51,313 bases of DNA from DATFES01 sp035457725. GTDB taxonomy: Bacteria > Pseudomonadota > Alphaproteobacteria > CACIAM-22H2. This document shows positions 19,556 to 28,557 of this stretch, one piece after another. Within the stretch, counting starts at the first letter, position 1, and every line of letters begins with the position of its first letter. The stretch covers positions 1 to 51,313 of the forward strand of contig DATIBC010000030.1 in assembly GCA_035457725.1 (NCBI GenBank). The letters run 5' to 3'. The translations under genes and the position numbers were made by a program. The notes under the pieces are model-generated. The model saw nothing but the letters and a program-made list of their open reading frames with translations. It had not been told where the DNA came from and did no database searches.

Positions 19556-19619
19556 CAAAAAAACGACCACGCGCGAGAACGCGCGCGTTCCGGGGAGCCC
19601 CACAGCGGCGGCCGGTCGT
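19556..19619 (-). terminator. Terminator or attenuator between thrS and infC
   Basis: On the minus strand ACGACC (19619-19614, starting in the thrS stop codon) can pair with GGTCGT (19568-19563), directly followed by seven T. An inner perfect stem, ACGCGCG/CGCGCGT, sits inside. The multi-stem structure ending in a U-tract suggests termination after thrS, so infC would need its own promoter or read-through. A TTGACG at 19555-19550 is a possible -35, but no good -10 follows. Confidence 0.6.
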
Positions 19620-21550
19620 CAAGCGCCCGGGACCTTGGCTTCGGCTTGGACTCTAGCGATGGCCTCGTTGAGCGCAAGGGATTCTTGCGCCGAAGCGCCG
19701 AGCCGGCGCAACGAAAGCGTATTCGTTTCAGCCTCACGCCGGCCGACGGCATAAAGAAGCGGCACCTTGGCAAGCGTATGTTCGCGCACCTTATAGCCAA
19801 TTTTTTCGTTGCGAAGATCGAGTTCGACCCGCACGCCAGCCGAGCCCAGCGCCTTTGCGGCAGAACGCGCGTAGTCGTCGGCGTCAGACGTGATCGTGGC
19901 GACCACGGCCTGTACGGGTGCGAGCCACAACGGCAGGCGGCCGGCGTAGTGCTCGATGAGCACGCCGATAAACCGCTCGAAGGAGCCGAGAATGGCCCGG
20001 TGGAGCATGACCGGACGGTGCTTCTGGCCATCCTCGCCGACATAGCTCGCGTCGAGCCGCTCGGGGAGCACGAAATCGACTTGCAGCGTGCCGCACTGCC
20101 AGTCACGGCCGATGGCGTCGCGCAAGATGAACTCGAGCTTGGGTCCATAAAACGCGCCCTCGCCCGGGTTGACCGTGACCACGAGGCCGGCGGCTTCCGT
20201 TGCTTCGCGCAGCGCCACTTCGGCTTTGTCCCAGATCGCATCGCTTCCCGCGCGATTGGCCGGCCGGTCGGAGAACTTCACCGACACCTCGCCGAATCCG
20301 AGGTCGGCGTAGACGAGTCGCAGCAGATCGCAGAATGCCTTGCTTTCGGAGACGATCTGCTCCTCGGTGCAGAAAATGTGGGCGTCATCCTGGGTGAAGG
20401 AGCGCACGCGCATGATCCCATGCAGCGCGCCCGACGGCTCGTAGCGGTGGCAAGCGCCGAATTCGGCGAGGCGCAGCGGCAAGTCACGATAGCTCTTGAG
20501 TCCTTGCCGGAAGATCTGCACGTGACAGGGGCAGTTCATCGGCTTGATCGCATAGACGCGATCGCGCTCGGCCGCTTCCGAGCGCGGTTGGGCGACAAAC
20601 ATGGCGTCCTTGAACTTGTCCCAGTGCCCCGACGCTTCCCAAAACGACCTGTCCAGCAGCTGCGGCGTCTTGACCTCGAGATACCCCGCCTCGTCCAGCC
20701 GCCGGCGCAGATAGGTTTCGAGGGCGCGATAGAGCGCCCAGCCCTTGGGATGCCAAAACACCGAGCCCGCGGCCTCTTCTTGAAGATGGAACAGCCCCAT
20801 CTCGCGGCCGAGGCGTCGATGGTCGCGCCGCTCCGCTTCCTCGATGCGGTGCAGATAATCCTTGAGCTCGGCTTCGCTCGGCCAAGCGGTGCCGTAAATT
20901 CGTTGAAGCTGGGCGTTTCGCTGGTCGCCGCGCCAATACGCGCCCGACAGCTTCATCAGCTTGAAGGCCTTTCCAAGCTTGCCGGTCGAAGGCAGATGCG
21001 GGCCGGTGCAAAGGTCGAGCCAGCTGCCCTGGCGATAGATCGAAATCTCCTCGTCTTCCGGCATCTGTTCGATCCATTCCGCCTTGTAAGCCTCGCCTTG
21101 GTCCTTGAAATAGCCGATTGCCGCACGGCGATCCCATACCTCGCGCACGATCTTTTCGTCACGGTCGACGATCTCGCGCATCCGCGCTTCGATCTTCGGC
21201 AAGTCGTCGAGCGTGAACGGCTCGGCGCGCGCGAAGTCATAGTAGAACCCATCCTCGGTCGCTGGACCGAAAGTCACCTGCGTTCCGGGATAGAGTTCCT
21301 GAACCGCCTCGGCCATGACGTGGGCGGCGTCATGGCGGATGAGCGACAGCGCGTCCGGATGCTTGGCGGTGACGATCTCGACCGACGCGTCGGATTCGAT
21401 CGCGCGCACGAGATCGACCAGCGTACCATCGACCTTCATCGCCAGCGCCGCCTTGGCAAGGCCGGGGCCGATGGCGCGGGCAAGCTCTTCGCCGGTCACC
21501 TTGCCTGGGAACGTTTTCACGCTGCCGTCGGGCAGCTTGATCGCCACCAT
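19619..21550 (-). CDS. thrS: Threonine--tRNA ligase
   Basis: The product is 643 aa from the ATG at 21550 (MVAIKLPDGSVKTFPG), normal for the family. The order is a TGS domain (1-62), an editing domain with the H-D-A-A-H-V-M-A motif (about residue 73), the class II catalytic core with zinc ligands including the Cys of MNCPCH and the MRVRSFTQDDAHIF motif, and a C-terminal anticodon-binding domain (PVQAVVATIT onward). It charges tRNA-Thr and edits Ser-tRNA-Thr. It is the first gene of the leftward translation block, with a terminator-like structure starting at its stop codon. Confidence 0.97.
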   Translation of the reverse strand: MVAIKLPDGSVKTFPGKVTGEELARAIGPGLAKAALAMKVDGTLVDLVRAIESDASVEIVTAKHPDALSLIRHDAAHVMAEAVQELYPGTQVTFGPATEDGFYYDFARAEPFTLDDLPKIEARMREIVDRDEKIVREVWDRRAAIGYFKDQGEAYKAEWIEQMPEDEEISIYRQGSWLDLCTGPHLPSTGKLGKAFKLMKLSGAYWRGDQRNAQLQRIYGTAWPSEAELKDYLHRIEEAERRDHRRLGREMGLFHLQEEAAGSVFWHPKGWALYRALETYLRRRLDEAGYLEVKTPQLLDRSFWEASGHWDKFKDAMFVAQPRSEAAERDRVYAIKPMNCPCHVQIFRQGLKSYRDLPLRLAEFGACHRYEPSGALHGIMRVRSFTQDDAHIFCTEEQIVSESKAFCDLLRLVYADLGFGEVSVKFSDRPANRAGSDAIWDKAEVALREATEAAGLVVTVNPGEGAFYGPKLEFILRDAIGRDWQCGTLQVDFVLPERLDASYVGEDGQKHRPVMLHRAILGSFERFIGVLIEHYAGRLPLWLAPVQAVVATITSDADDYARSAAKALGSAGVRVELDLRNEKIGYKVREHTLAKVPLLYAVGRREAETNTLSLRRLGASAQESLALNEAIARVQAEAKVPGA

Positions 21551-21651
21551 GGAAATCGCCGATTGGTCGTCGCGGAAGGTCGAAAGTCGCGGCAATCTAG
21601 AGCGATTCGGGAGGCTGTCAAGACGACGCTCGCGCCTCGTTCATCGCGCAG

Positions 21652-22875
21652 TCACGAGGCTCGCGACGCCGCGCGCGCGGCGTCCAGCAGTTCGGCGTAG
21701 ACCCCGAGCGTGGCCTCGCACATCCGCTCGCGCGAGAACTCGGCGTGCACGCGCTCGGTCGCCTGGGTCGCCAATAGAGCGCGCGCGTCGGCGTCGAGCG
21801 CCAGTGCCTCGTCGATCGCCGCGGCGAGCGCCGCCGGATCGCCCGGCTTGACGAGCCATCCGGTCTTGCCGGGCACGACGACCTCGCGCGAGCCGCCATG
21901 GTCGGACGCCACCACCGGCCGGCCCATTGCTTGCGCTTCGGCGGCGACGCGGCCAAACGCCTCGGGCTCGACCGACGCCGAAACGACCACGTCAGCCAAC
22001 ATGAACGCCGCCGGCATGTCGCGGCAATGAGCGACCAGCCGGACCATGCTCTCGACGCCGCGGGCGCGGATCAGGTTCTCCAGCTCGCGGCGATAGCGCG
22101 CATGTCTGTCGTCGCCGCCAACCAAAAGGCAGCAGATGTCGCGCCGGCCAAGCTGCGCCATCGCCTCGATCAGGATCGGGTGGCCCTTCAAGCGCGTCAG
22201 GCGGCCGGGCAGCATGATCACCGGTACTCCGTCCGGCAGTCGCCACTCGCGGGCGAGCTGAATGACGCGCTCGGCGCTGACGTTCTGGGGATCGAAGCGG
22301 AACAGATCGACGCCGCGCGGAATCATCCGGACGCGCGCCGGATCGCAGCCATAACGATCGACAACGTGGTTGGCGATGAACTCCGAGATGGCGATCACCC
22401 GTTCGCCGCGCGCCATGATTCCGTTGTACCAGCGTTTCAGTTCGCCGCGCGCCTTGTAGGCGCCATGAAATGTCGTCACAAACTTCGCTCCGGTGCGCCG
22501 CGCCGCGTAGTAAGCGCTCCACGCCGGCGCGCGCGAGCGGGCATGCACGAGGTCGACGCGGTGGGCACGAACGGCCTCGATGAGGCGGGCGACGTTGCGA
22601 TGAATGACGAGCGGGTTCTTGCTCGCCACTGGAAGCGTCAGGTGGATCGCCCCGGCGCGCTCGAGCTCGCGCACCATCGGCCCGCCTTCCGATGCGACGA
22701 TCGCCCGCCATCCGGACTGCACGAGCGCCGCCGCGATGTCGATCGTGCCGCGCTCGACCCCGCCGGCCACCAAGCGCGGCAGAACCTGCATTACGGCCGG
22801 CGCGGCGACGTCATCGACGGCGCGCGGCGCTTGCGCCTCGAATGGCGTGCTAGAGTAGTCGGCGCGCCGCATCAT
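21652..22875 (-). CDS. GT4-family glycosyltransferase
   Basis: The product is 407 aa from the ATG at 22875 (MMRRADYSSTPF); a farther upstream start would run over the divergent hydrolase gene. It has the GT-B fold of two Rossmann halves. The N-terminal half begins VMQVLPRLVAGGVERGTIDIA and contains VDLVHARSRAPAWS. The C-terminal half has PGRLTRLKGHPILIEAM and the nucleotide-sugar motif EAFGRVAAEAQAMGRPVVAS (E-x7-E). It probably adds a sugar to a lipopolysaccharide or other surface glycan on the cytoplasmic side; donor and acceptor are unknown. The start codon overlaps the neighbouring divergent ORF region. Confidence 0.88.
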   Translation of the reverse strand: MMRRADYSSTPFEAQAPRAVDDVAAPAVMQVLPRLVAGGVERGTIDIAAALVQSGWRAIVASEGGPMVRELERAGAIHLTLPVASKNPLVIHRNVARLIEAVRAHRVDLVHARSRAPAWSAYYAARRTGAKFVTTFHGAYKARGELKRWYNGIMARGERVIAISEFIANHVVDRYGCDPARVRMIPRGVDLFRFDPQNVSAERVIQLAREWRLPDGVPVIMLPGRLTRLKGHPILIEAMAQLGRRDICCLLVGGDDRHARYRRELENLIRARGVESMVRLVAHCRDMPAAFMLADVVVSASVEPEAFGRVAAEAQAMGRPVVASDHGGSREVVVPGKTGWLVKPGDPAALAAAIDEALALDADARALLATQATERVHAEFSRERMCEATLGVYAELLDAARAASRAS

Positions 22876-22909
22876 GGTCGAATCGGATTCGCCAAGCCGA
22901 GCATTCGCG

Positions 22910-23686
22910 ATGACCCTTGATTCGTCTGACACGCCGCAGCCGCTCTACCTCGAGGCGGCCGCAGAAGTTTCTATCGCCTACCACAAATCGTCCGGCAAGT
23001 CCCCGATGGTCGTGTTCCTCGGCGGCTTCATGTCCGATATGACCGGAACCAAGGCGATGGCGCTCGAAAAATGGGCAAAATCGCGCGGACAGGCCTATCT
23101 GCGCTTCGATTATCGGGGGCATGGCGCCTCGTCGGACCGCTTCGAGAATTGCTCGGTAGGCATGTGGGCCGATGACGCGCGCACCGTCGTCGATCGGCTT
23201 GGCGGCGACTCCCTGGTTCTGGTTGGCTCGAGCATGGGAGGATGGATCGCCTTGCTGACCGCGCTCGCCCGGCCGTCACGCGTCGCGGGATTGGTGCTGA
23301 TCGCCCCAGCGGTGGATTTCACCGGCGATCTGATGTGGGACCGGTTTCCCGCCGAAGCGCGCGACGCGCTGCGGCGCGACGGCGTCTGGCGACTCCCCTC
23401 GGCGTACAGCGCCGCTCCATACCCGATCACCATGAAACTGATCGAGGACGGCAAACGGCATTTCTTGATGATGGCGCCGATCGATTTCACCGGCCCGGTG
23501 CGCATCCTGCACGGCATGGAGGATGCCGATGTTCCGTGGCGGCGCTCGCTTGCGCTCGCCGATCGCTTGGTCACGCGCGATCTGCGTCTCACGTTCGTGA
23601 AGGACGGAGAACATCGTCTCAGCCGCCCGCAGGACCTGGCGCTGCTCTGCGGCGCCGTCGAGGAATTGTGCGATTCAGTCGCGTGA
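22910..23686 (+). CDS. Alpha/beta hydrolase, ABHD10-like
   Basis: The product is 258 aa from the ATG at 22910; the ATG at 22874 is in frame but overlaps the divergent gene start. It has the alpha/beta-hydrolase core, with GGFMSDMTGTKA after the first strands, FDYRGHGAS, the nucleophile elbow GSSMGG with Ser108, a VRILHGMEDADVPW segment giving the acidic residue, and GEHRLS giving the catalytic His. The G-G-F-x-S-D-M-x-G-T-K-A stretch resembles the ABHD10 group (acyl-protein thioesterase or carboxylesterase activity in animals); bacterial substrates are unknown to me. Its 3' end overlaps the convergent SDR gene by 12 bp. Confidence 0.85.
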   Translation: MTLDSSDTPQPLYLEAAAEVSIAYHKSSGKSPMVVFLGGFMSDMTGTKAMALEKWAKSRGQAYLRFDYRGHGASSDRFENCSVGMWADDARTVVDRLGGDSLVLVGSSMGGWIALLTALARPSRVAGLVLIAPAVDFTGDLMWDRFPAEARDALRRDGVWRLPSAYSAAPYPITMKLIEDGKRHFLMMAPIDFTGPVRILHGMEDADVPWRRSLALADRLVTRDLRLTFVKDGEHRLSRPQDLALLCGAVEELCDSVA

Positions 23687-24589
23687 TTGCGGTTCGACAG
23701 GTTCGTCGACGAGCGCGCGAAGTCCCTCGCGATAGCTCGGAAAGGCCAGTCGTACGCCAAGCTCGTCCTTGATGCGGCGATTGGCCACCCGCTTGCTCTC
23801 GGCAAAGAAACTTCGTCCCATCGCGCTCATCGAGTCGGCGGCGACCTCGAACGGCGTCTCGGGCGGCAAGGCCGTGCCGAGCAACTCGCAGGCGTAACGG
23901 ATGACGTCTTGCGGCGGCGCCGGCTCGTCGTCGCATACGTTATAGACGGCCCCGGGCCGCGGTCGAGTGAGCGATGCGCGCAGGACGCGCGCGACATCGG
24001 CGACATGGATACGGCTGAACACCTGCCCGGCCTTGACGATGCGCCGCGCTTCGCTCCGCCGGACGGCATCGAGCGCATTACGGCCCGGGCCGTAGATTCC
24101 GGCAAGCCGGAAGACATGCACCGGCAGGCCGTGCTGACGCCACAGATCGAGCCAGCCCCGCTCGGCGGCGACGCGCCGGGCGCCGCGCTCGCCGACCGGA
24201 TGCAGTTCGGAGTCTTCGTCGACCCAACCGCCGGCGCGATCGCCATAGACGCCGGTGGTCGAAAGGTAGCCAAGCCACCGGAGATCGTTCCGCAACGCCA
24301 GATCCGCGCCGTGGCGATCGAGCGTCGGATCGCCCGATGCGTCGGGCGGTATGGCGACGAGTACGTTCAGTGATGCCGCCAAGGCAGCGCGCCCAGCAGT
24401 GTCAAGCGGATGTTCGCGGTCGAATAGATGGCCGTTGAAACCTGCGCTGGCCAACGCACTTCGTGTGGCCTCGCTTCGACAGGTGCCGGCGACCGTCCAT
24501 GCCTCGGCGTCGAGCACGCGCGCCAGAAAGCGCGCCGAATAGCCTAGCCCGAAGACGAAAAGCGACGAGGATGGAGAGACGAGCGCCAT
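23675..24589 (-). CDS. SDR-family NAD(P)-dependent oxidoreductase, YeeZ-like
   Basis: The product is 304 aa. The N-terminal Rossmann fold has a G-L-G-Y-S-A-R dinucleotide-binding loop in the form typical of the YeeZ-like atypical SDRs. GYLSTTGVYGD (about residue 106) and RLAGIYGPGR follow, then IHVADVARVL, YNVCDDEPAPPQDVI and a C-terminal helix region. This pattern matches nucleotide-sugar epimerase-like extended SDRs of unknown substrate. The catalytic Y-x3-K is not obvious. It is convergent with the hydrolase, overlapping by 12 bp. Confidence 0.82.
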   Translation of the reverse strand: MALVSPSSSLFVFGLGYSARFLARVLDAEAWTVAGTCRSEATRSALASAGFNGHLFDREHPLDTAGRAALAASLNVLVAIPPDASGDPTLDRHGADLALRNDLRWLGYLSTTGVYGDRAGGWVDEDSELHPVGERGARRVAAERGWLDLWRQHGLPVHVFRLAGIYGPGRNALDAVRRSEARRIVKAGQVFSRIHVADVARVLRASLTRPRPGAVYNVCDDEPAPPQDVIRYACELLGTALPPETPFEVAADSMSAMGRSFFAESKRVANRRIKDELGVRLAFPSYREGLRALVDEPVEPQSRD

Positions 24590-24723
24590 GCGCTAGTCTT
24601 AGCGCAATCGAAGCACTGGATCAGCCGTTCCGATCCGGGCAGGCAACAAGCATGTCGATTTCGCGCCGCCGCTGCTCTCGATAGACTGGTGGGCGAACGT
24701 TTGGCCCGGGAGGGATACGATAT

Positions 24724-25290
24724 ATGCAATCATCGCCCGGCACACCACCCCGGCTCGAGCTTCGACGGTTCGATCGCCAAGATTTCGACCGCCTCATTTC
24801 CTGGGTGCCGACGGCCGAGGCGCTCGGTGAGTGGTGTGCGTCGTTCTTTACCTATCCGCTGACGTACGCCCAGCTCCAGCGTTACCTGGATAGCGCGGAA
24901 AAGGCCAACGCCCGGGTGATCTTCACCGCGATCGCGCCGTCCGGCGAGGCGGTCGGACACGCCGAGATCGGGCACATCTGGCCGCACCTGTCGAGCCGTC
25001 TGTCGCGCGTATTGGTGGCGCCGAGGCATCGCCGCAATGGCTTTGGCGGCGCCATGGTCGCAAGCACTGTGGCGTATTCGTTCACCGAGCACCACGTCGA
25101 CCGAATTGATCTCGGCGTGGCGAGCGAAAACGCCGCGGCGATCGACTGTTATCATGGGCAGGGCTTCCGGCGCGTCGGTATATGGCCGCGGGCGATGGAG
25201 GCCGCGGGTAAAATCATCGACGTTTGCTGGATGACGATCGACCGGAAGGCGTGGTCAACGGTGCGCGATGCGACTACTGGCAAGAATTGA
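24724..25290 (+). CDS. GNAT-family N-acetyltransferase
   Basis: The product is 188 aa. It has RLELRRFDRQDFDRLISWV at the N-terminus, the acetyl-CoA-binding motif A as LVAPRHRRNGFGGAMV (R-x-x-G-x-G-like), and motif B as LGVASENAAAIDCYHGQGF. It transfers an acetyl group to an amine. The layout resembles RimJ/RimL-type proteins, but the substrate is unknown. The AGGGA before the ATG at 24724 supports the start. The following TPR gene begins 97 bp downstream. Confidence 0.88.
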   Translation: MQSSPGTPPRLELRRFDRQDFDRLISWVPTAEALGEWCASFFTYPLTYAQLQRYLDSAEKANARVIFTAIAPSGEAVGHAEIGHIWPHLSSRLSRVLVAPRHRRNGFGGAMVASTVAYSFTEHHVDRIDLGVASENAAAIDCYHGQGFRRVGIWPRAMEAAGKIIDVCWMTIDRKAWSTVRDATTGKN

Positions 25291-25387
25291 CCGTCGAGCA
25301 TTATGCCTTGCGAATCTGGCGGAGCTGCGGCACATGCGGGACACGATTCGCAGGCACTTTCGCCGAGCGTCGGTCCGGACTCGTCGT

Positions 25388-26206
25388 ATGCGGCAAGCCC
25401 TTTTCATTTCTTTCATTGCTCTGATCGCGGCCGATCCGTCCCTAGCGCAAACTCGCGCACCTTCGTTGCCGATACCTGCCGACGATCCGGATCGCCAGCG
25501 GTACGAGGCATGTCTTAAGCATGCCGCGACGGATCCGCGCGCGGCGCTCGCCGAAGCGCGCGCCTGGCGCGGGTCGGGCGGCCTGCCAGCGCGCCATTGC
25601 GAGGCGGTAGCGCTGCTCCATGACGGGCGGGCGCTAGAGGCCGCTGGCCAGTTCGAGGCGATCGCCGAAGCAGCGCGCGACCGCCCGGCGTCGATACGGG
25701 CCGGGCTGCTGGCGCAGGCGAGCCGCGCTTGGTTGGAATTGCGCGATACCGCGCGCTCCGAAGAAGTACTCACGCTGGCGATCGAACTCTCGCCAAGCGA
25801 CGTCGAGCTGTTCATCGACCGCGCCGAGACGCGGGTCGCAGCCGGCGAACTGTGGCCGGCGATCGACGATCTCAATCGCGCGATCGACTTGGCGCCGCGG
25901 CGCGCCGACGTTTATGCGCTACGCGCGGCGGCGTATCGATACGTCGACAGCCTCGAGCTCGCCTTCGACGACGCGACCCGGGCGATCGAGCTTGCTCCCG
26001 ACTTGCCCGACGGCTGGCTCGAGCGCGGCATAATCCATCGTCAGCGCGGAAATATCGCGGGTGCGCGACACGATTGGCGCGAGGTCCTGTTGCTCGACGC
26101 CGACGGCCCGGCCGGCGAAGTGGCGCGCGCGAACATCGAGCGGATGGAACTCAAGCTCGACGACGCGCCGGTCAATCGCCCGCTCGGTGCCGGCCGGCGG
26201 CGCTGA
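25388..26206 (+). CDS. Exported TPR-repeat protein
   Basis: The product is 272 aa from the ATG at 25388, which gives a clean signal peptide (MRQALFISFIALIAADPSLAQ, cleaved after AQ). An earlier frame start at 25268 lacks a signal and overlaps the GNAT gene. After a small N-terminal domain with two Cys there are about four tetratricopeptide-like repeats, for example LWPAIDDLNRAIDLAPRRAD and LAFDDATRAIELAPDLPD. It is probably a periplasmic scaffold for protein-protein contacts; its partner is unknown. Confidence 0.82.
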   Translation: MRQALFISFIALIAADPSLAQTRAPSLPIPADDPDRQRYEACLKHAATDPRAALAEARAWRGSGGLPARHCEAVALLHDGRALEAAGQFEAIAEAARDRPASIRAGLLAQASRAWLELRDTARSEEVLTLAIELSPSDVELFIDRAETRVAAGELWPAIDDLNRAIDLAPRRADVYALRAAAYRYVDSLELAFDDATRAIELAPDLPDGWLERGIIHRQRGNIAGARHDWREVLLLDADGPAGEVARANIERMELKLDDAPVNRPLGAGRRR

Positions 26207-26235
26207 GGCCCGCGCACGACGGCCCGGACCTCAGC
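26202..26235. terminator. Hairpin between convergent genes, weak terminator
   Basis: GCTGAGG (26202-26208) and CCTCAGC (26229-26235) form a perfect 7-bp stem over the stop of the TPR gene. There is no clear T-tract on either side. It may be a bidirectional transcription barrier. Confidence 0.35.
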
Positions 26236-26254
26236 TTCCATCCGCGATATGGCG

Positions 26255-26452
26255 TTAGCCGGTGACGCTCTTGATCATCAGCCCAAGGCCGATCAGCCCC
26301 AATACGATTACGCCCAGACCGACCGTGTTGGAGCCGAAATCGGACCGCACCCAGGCGGGCTGCATGCGCCCCTCGCGCGGCCGCAGATAGTTGAGAACCC
26401 AGCCCGAGCCGGCAAGAGCGGCCAGGCCGATGACGAACATGACGATATTCAT
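26255..26452 (-). CDS. Small two-helix membrane protein
   Basis: The product is 65 aa: MNIVMFVIGLAALAGSGW forms helix one, a polar loop (YLRPREGRMQPAWVRSDFG) follows, and GLGVIVLGLIGLGLMIKSV forms helix two. The clean two-helix pattern and intergenic position argue for a real gene. The function is unknown. Confidence 0.6.
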   Translation of the reverse strand: MNIVMFVIGLAALAGSGWVLNYLRPREGRMQPAWVRSDFGSNTVGLGVIVLGLIGLGLMIKSVTG

Positions 26453-26562
26453 CGAAATGCCCCGATATGCGATCGCCGCGCCAAAGCGGCTGACCGCGAA
26501 TGACTGACGCGATGCGCTGATGCGTCGAGGCTCGCCGGGGCGAGCCTTACGCGTTGTTGGCG

Positions 26563-26949
26563 TCAGCCAAGGGGCGGACCCGTGTGGTCGGGCAGAAGAC
26601 GGATGGAACGCCGATCGCGAAGGTCCGTCGCAACCGTCGGCAGGTCACGCGTCGGAGCATGCGTCGCCTGCGGATCGGCGTTCGTAGGTTGCCGGCCAAA
26701 ATCCGGCGCGCTTTTCGGCGTCGGGCGAACCTCGTGGTCGCGATTCTCGGCGACCAGTTGGCCGCCCGCTCGAGCGGTGACGACGACGCCAAGCGGTGCC
26801 GAGGTCGACTGCGCGTCGATGCTCGCCGCACGGATCGATGCTGAAGGCGCCGCCCACGAAATGCTGGCGGCCGCCAATGCCAACGCCAGCGCTACACCCG
26901 TCTTGCGAGCGTAGCGCGACAGCGTCGTCAGCCACCCTTTGGAGATCAC
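26563..26949 (-). CDS. Possible exported hypothetical protein
   Basis: A GTG at 26949 gives 128 aa; GGAG lies 10 nt upstream. The N-terminus looks like a signal peptide: RKTG, then ALALALAAASISWA, then APSAS. The remainder is low-complexity, rich in Ala, Thr, Pro and Arg, with no recognisable domain. Overlapping plus-strand frames show nothing better. It may be a short secreted protein or a chance ORF in GC-rich DNA. No neighbours suggest a role. Confidence 0.38.
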   Translation of the reverse strand: MISKGWLTTLSRYARKTGVALALALAAASISWAAPSASIRAASIDAQSTSAPLGVVVTARAGGQLVAENRDHEVRPTPKSAPDFGRQPTNADPQATHAPTRDLPTVATDLRDRRSIRLLPDHTGPPLG

Positions 26950-27149
26950 GATCGCATGCTCCGGCGGCGCAATGCCGCCGTCGCCGAATCTACTCCAAAC
27001 CCCACCCAGGTGTATGAACTTTCAGCGCCCAATGCCGCCGGGGACCGCGTTAGCGATCTAACTTTTGCCAATAAAATCGGGGCGTTAGCCGTCGCGAGCG
27101 GGAACGGCGAGCGGGAACGGAACGTGTCGTGGCGCGATTTGCCGCCGGG

Positions 27150-27818
27150 TCAAAAATCGAGATCGGCGTAGTGCTTGGGGGGTGGAGCTCCGGGAATATG
27201 ATCGGCGAGCAGCGGCCGGAATCCCGGCCGTGATTTGATCCGCGCGTACCAGTCCTTGGCTGGCGGATACGCGTCCCAAGGTACATCGCCGACATAGTCA
27301 ACGGTCGATAGATGCGCCGCAGCGGCGACGTCGGCGAGCGAAAAGGTTTCGCCCGCGAGGTATCGACGACGTTCGGTTAGGTAGCCGATGTAATCGAGAT
27401 GGTACTGGATGTTGAAATGGCCGGCGCGAATCGCCGCCGAGTTCGGTTCGCCGCGCCCGAGAAAGCGCTTCATCATTTTCTCGCCGACCAGATTGTCGGT
27501 GACTTCGCGGCTGAACTTCAAATCGAACCAGGCGACCAGCCGGCGAATCTCGGCCCGCTCCACGGGTGTGCCGTCGATCAGCCGTCGCTCGGGGTAGACT
27601 TCTTCGATGTATTCGCAGATGACGCCCGATTCGGCGATCACCGTTCCATCGTCGTCGATGAGCACGGGCACGGTGCCCGCGGGGTTGAGGGCCAGAAATT
27701 CGGCCCGCCGCTCCCAAACCTTCTCGACCTTCATCTCGAACGGAAGGTCCTTTTCCTTGAGGGCGAATCGGACCTTACGCGAATGGGCGGAGAGCCAAAG
27801 ATGATAAAGCGTGCGCAT
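27150..27818 (-). CDS. Glutathione S-transferase family protein
   Basis: The product is 222 aa from the ATG at 27818 (MRTLYHLWLSAHSRKVRFAL). The thioredoxin-like N-terminal domain has the S-x-x-x-R-K-V-R segment, LNPAGTVPVLIDDDG (cis-Pro) and IAESGVICEYIEE, which binds the glutathione gamma-glutamyl group. The helical C-terminal domain has LAGETFSLADVAAAAHL, the usual N-capping Asp motif, and ends in a Pro-rich tail. It is cytoplasmic and probably detoxifies by conjugation or acts as a thiol peroxidase or lyase. The substrate is unknown. About 100 bp separate it from the ExoD-family gene end. Confidence 0.9.
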   Translation of the reverse strand: MRTLYHLWLSAHSRKVRFALKEKDLPFEMKVEKVWERRAEFLALNPAGTVPVLIDDDGTVIAESGVICEYIEEVYPERRLIDGTPVERAEIRRLVAWFDLKFSREVTDNLVGEKMMKRFLGRGEPNSAAIRAGHFNIQYHLDYIGYLTERRRYLAGETFSLADVAAAAHLSTVDYVGDVPWDAYPPAKDWYARIKSRPGFRPLLADHIPGAPPPKHYADLDF

Positions 27819-27921
27819 TCCAAGCGATGAGCGCTGCAATCGGACTGAATACCGCGTGCTAGGCGCGCGATGCGAGTCGGACTTCGCGGCACAATACACG
27901 ACCGCGCCATGGGGGCGCCAG

Positions 27922-28557
27922 CTAGACTCCGAACGCGGCGCGCGCCGCCCAGACGAGCAATACCAGCGTGGCGACGGCGCCGACGCCGACGACCGCGCCA
28001 AGAACGACGGCAATACCGTCGTGTGCCAATAAACCCAGCGCCACGAACGCGACGGCGAGCGCCGGCAGCATCGAATAGACCGGGATCGGGATCGCAAGCA
28101 ATGCGCCCAACGCCAGCGTGCCGAGCCCGATAAAACGCGCCGCCGCAGGACCTGCCAGCGCGCGCAGGCGCGGCCGCAAGATCGCCTCGACCCGAACGAT
28201 GGTCGGCAGCGCGCGCGCGATCAGCGTGCGAACGCGCCGGCGCGATACATGCATGCGGGCTATGCGTTCAGGCACCCATGGCCGCGAATAGCCGAGCGCC
28301 AATTGCGCGGCGGCGAAGAGCAATGGCAACGCCAGTATCGTCGAGAATCCAGGGATGCTCGGGCCGGGCGTCAGATTGGGCGCCGCCAGCAACAGGAGTA
28401 CGAGCCCATAGGCGCGCGAATCGAGGCTCTCCACCAGCTCGCCGATCGTCAGCTGTTCGGGCGGCGGATGCCCGGGGGTACGTGGCCGGGTCAGTCGGCG
28501 AAGAACCTTCGAAATCGATTCCGGCGCCCCGGTCTCGGCGCGACTGGCGCCGCTCAC
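27922..28557 (-). CDS. ExoD-family exopolysaccharide synthesis protein
   Basis: The product is 211 aa from a GTG at 28557, which overlaps the stop of the upstream TVP38-family gene as GTGA. The N-terminus is soluble (LTIGELVESLDSRAYGLVLLL), followed by NLTPGPSIPGFSTILALPL and hydrophobic helices near the C-terminus (GLGTLALGALLAIPIPV, VAFVALGLLAHDG). This is the ExoD pattern; rhizobial exoD mutants show altered exopolysaccharide and alkaline sensitivity. It is probably an inner-membrane protein translationally coupled to its neighbour. The molecular activity is unknown. Confidence 0.85.
   Translation of the reverse strand: MSGASRAETGAPESISKVLRRLTRPRTPGHPPPEQLTIGELVESLDSRAYGLVLLLLAAPNLTPGPSIPGFSTILALPLLFAAAQLALGYSRPWVPERIARMHVSRRRVRTLIARALPTIVRVEAILRPRLRALAGPAAARFIGLGTLALGALLAIPIPVYSMLPALAVAFVALGLLAHDGIAVVLGAVVGVGAVATLVLLVWAARAAFGV

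Noticed and set aside
19373..21700. 775-codon plus-strand ORF opposite thrS
   Set aside because: Same reason; the minus strand encodes ThrRS and IF-3 with clear motifs.
26528..26547. Hairpin AGGCTCG/CGAGCCT as a terminator
   Set aside because: Seven-bp stem without a T-tract on either strand; not enough to call.
27095..27120. Two tandem copies of a 13-bp unit
   Set aside because: Short, in an intergenic stretch beside the GST gene, no further copies; probably slippage.
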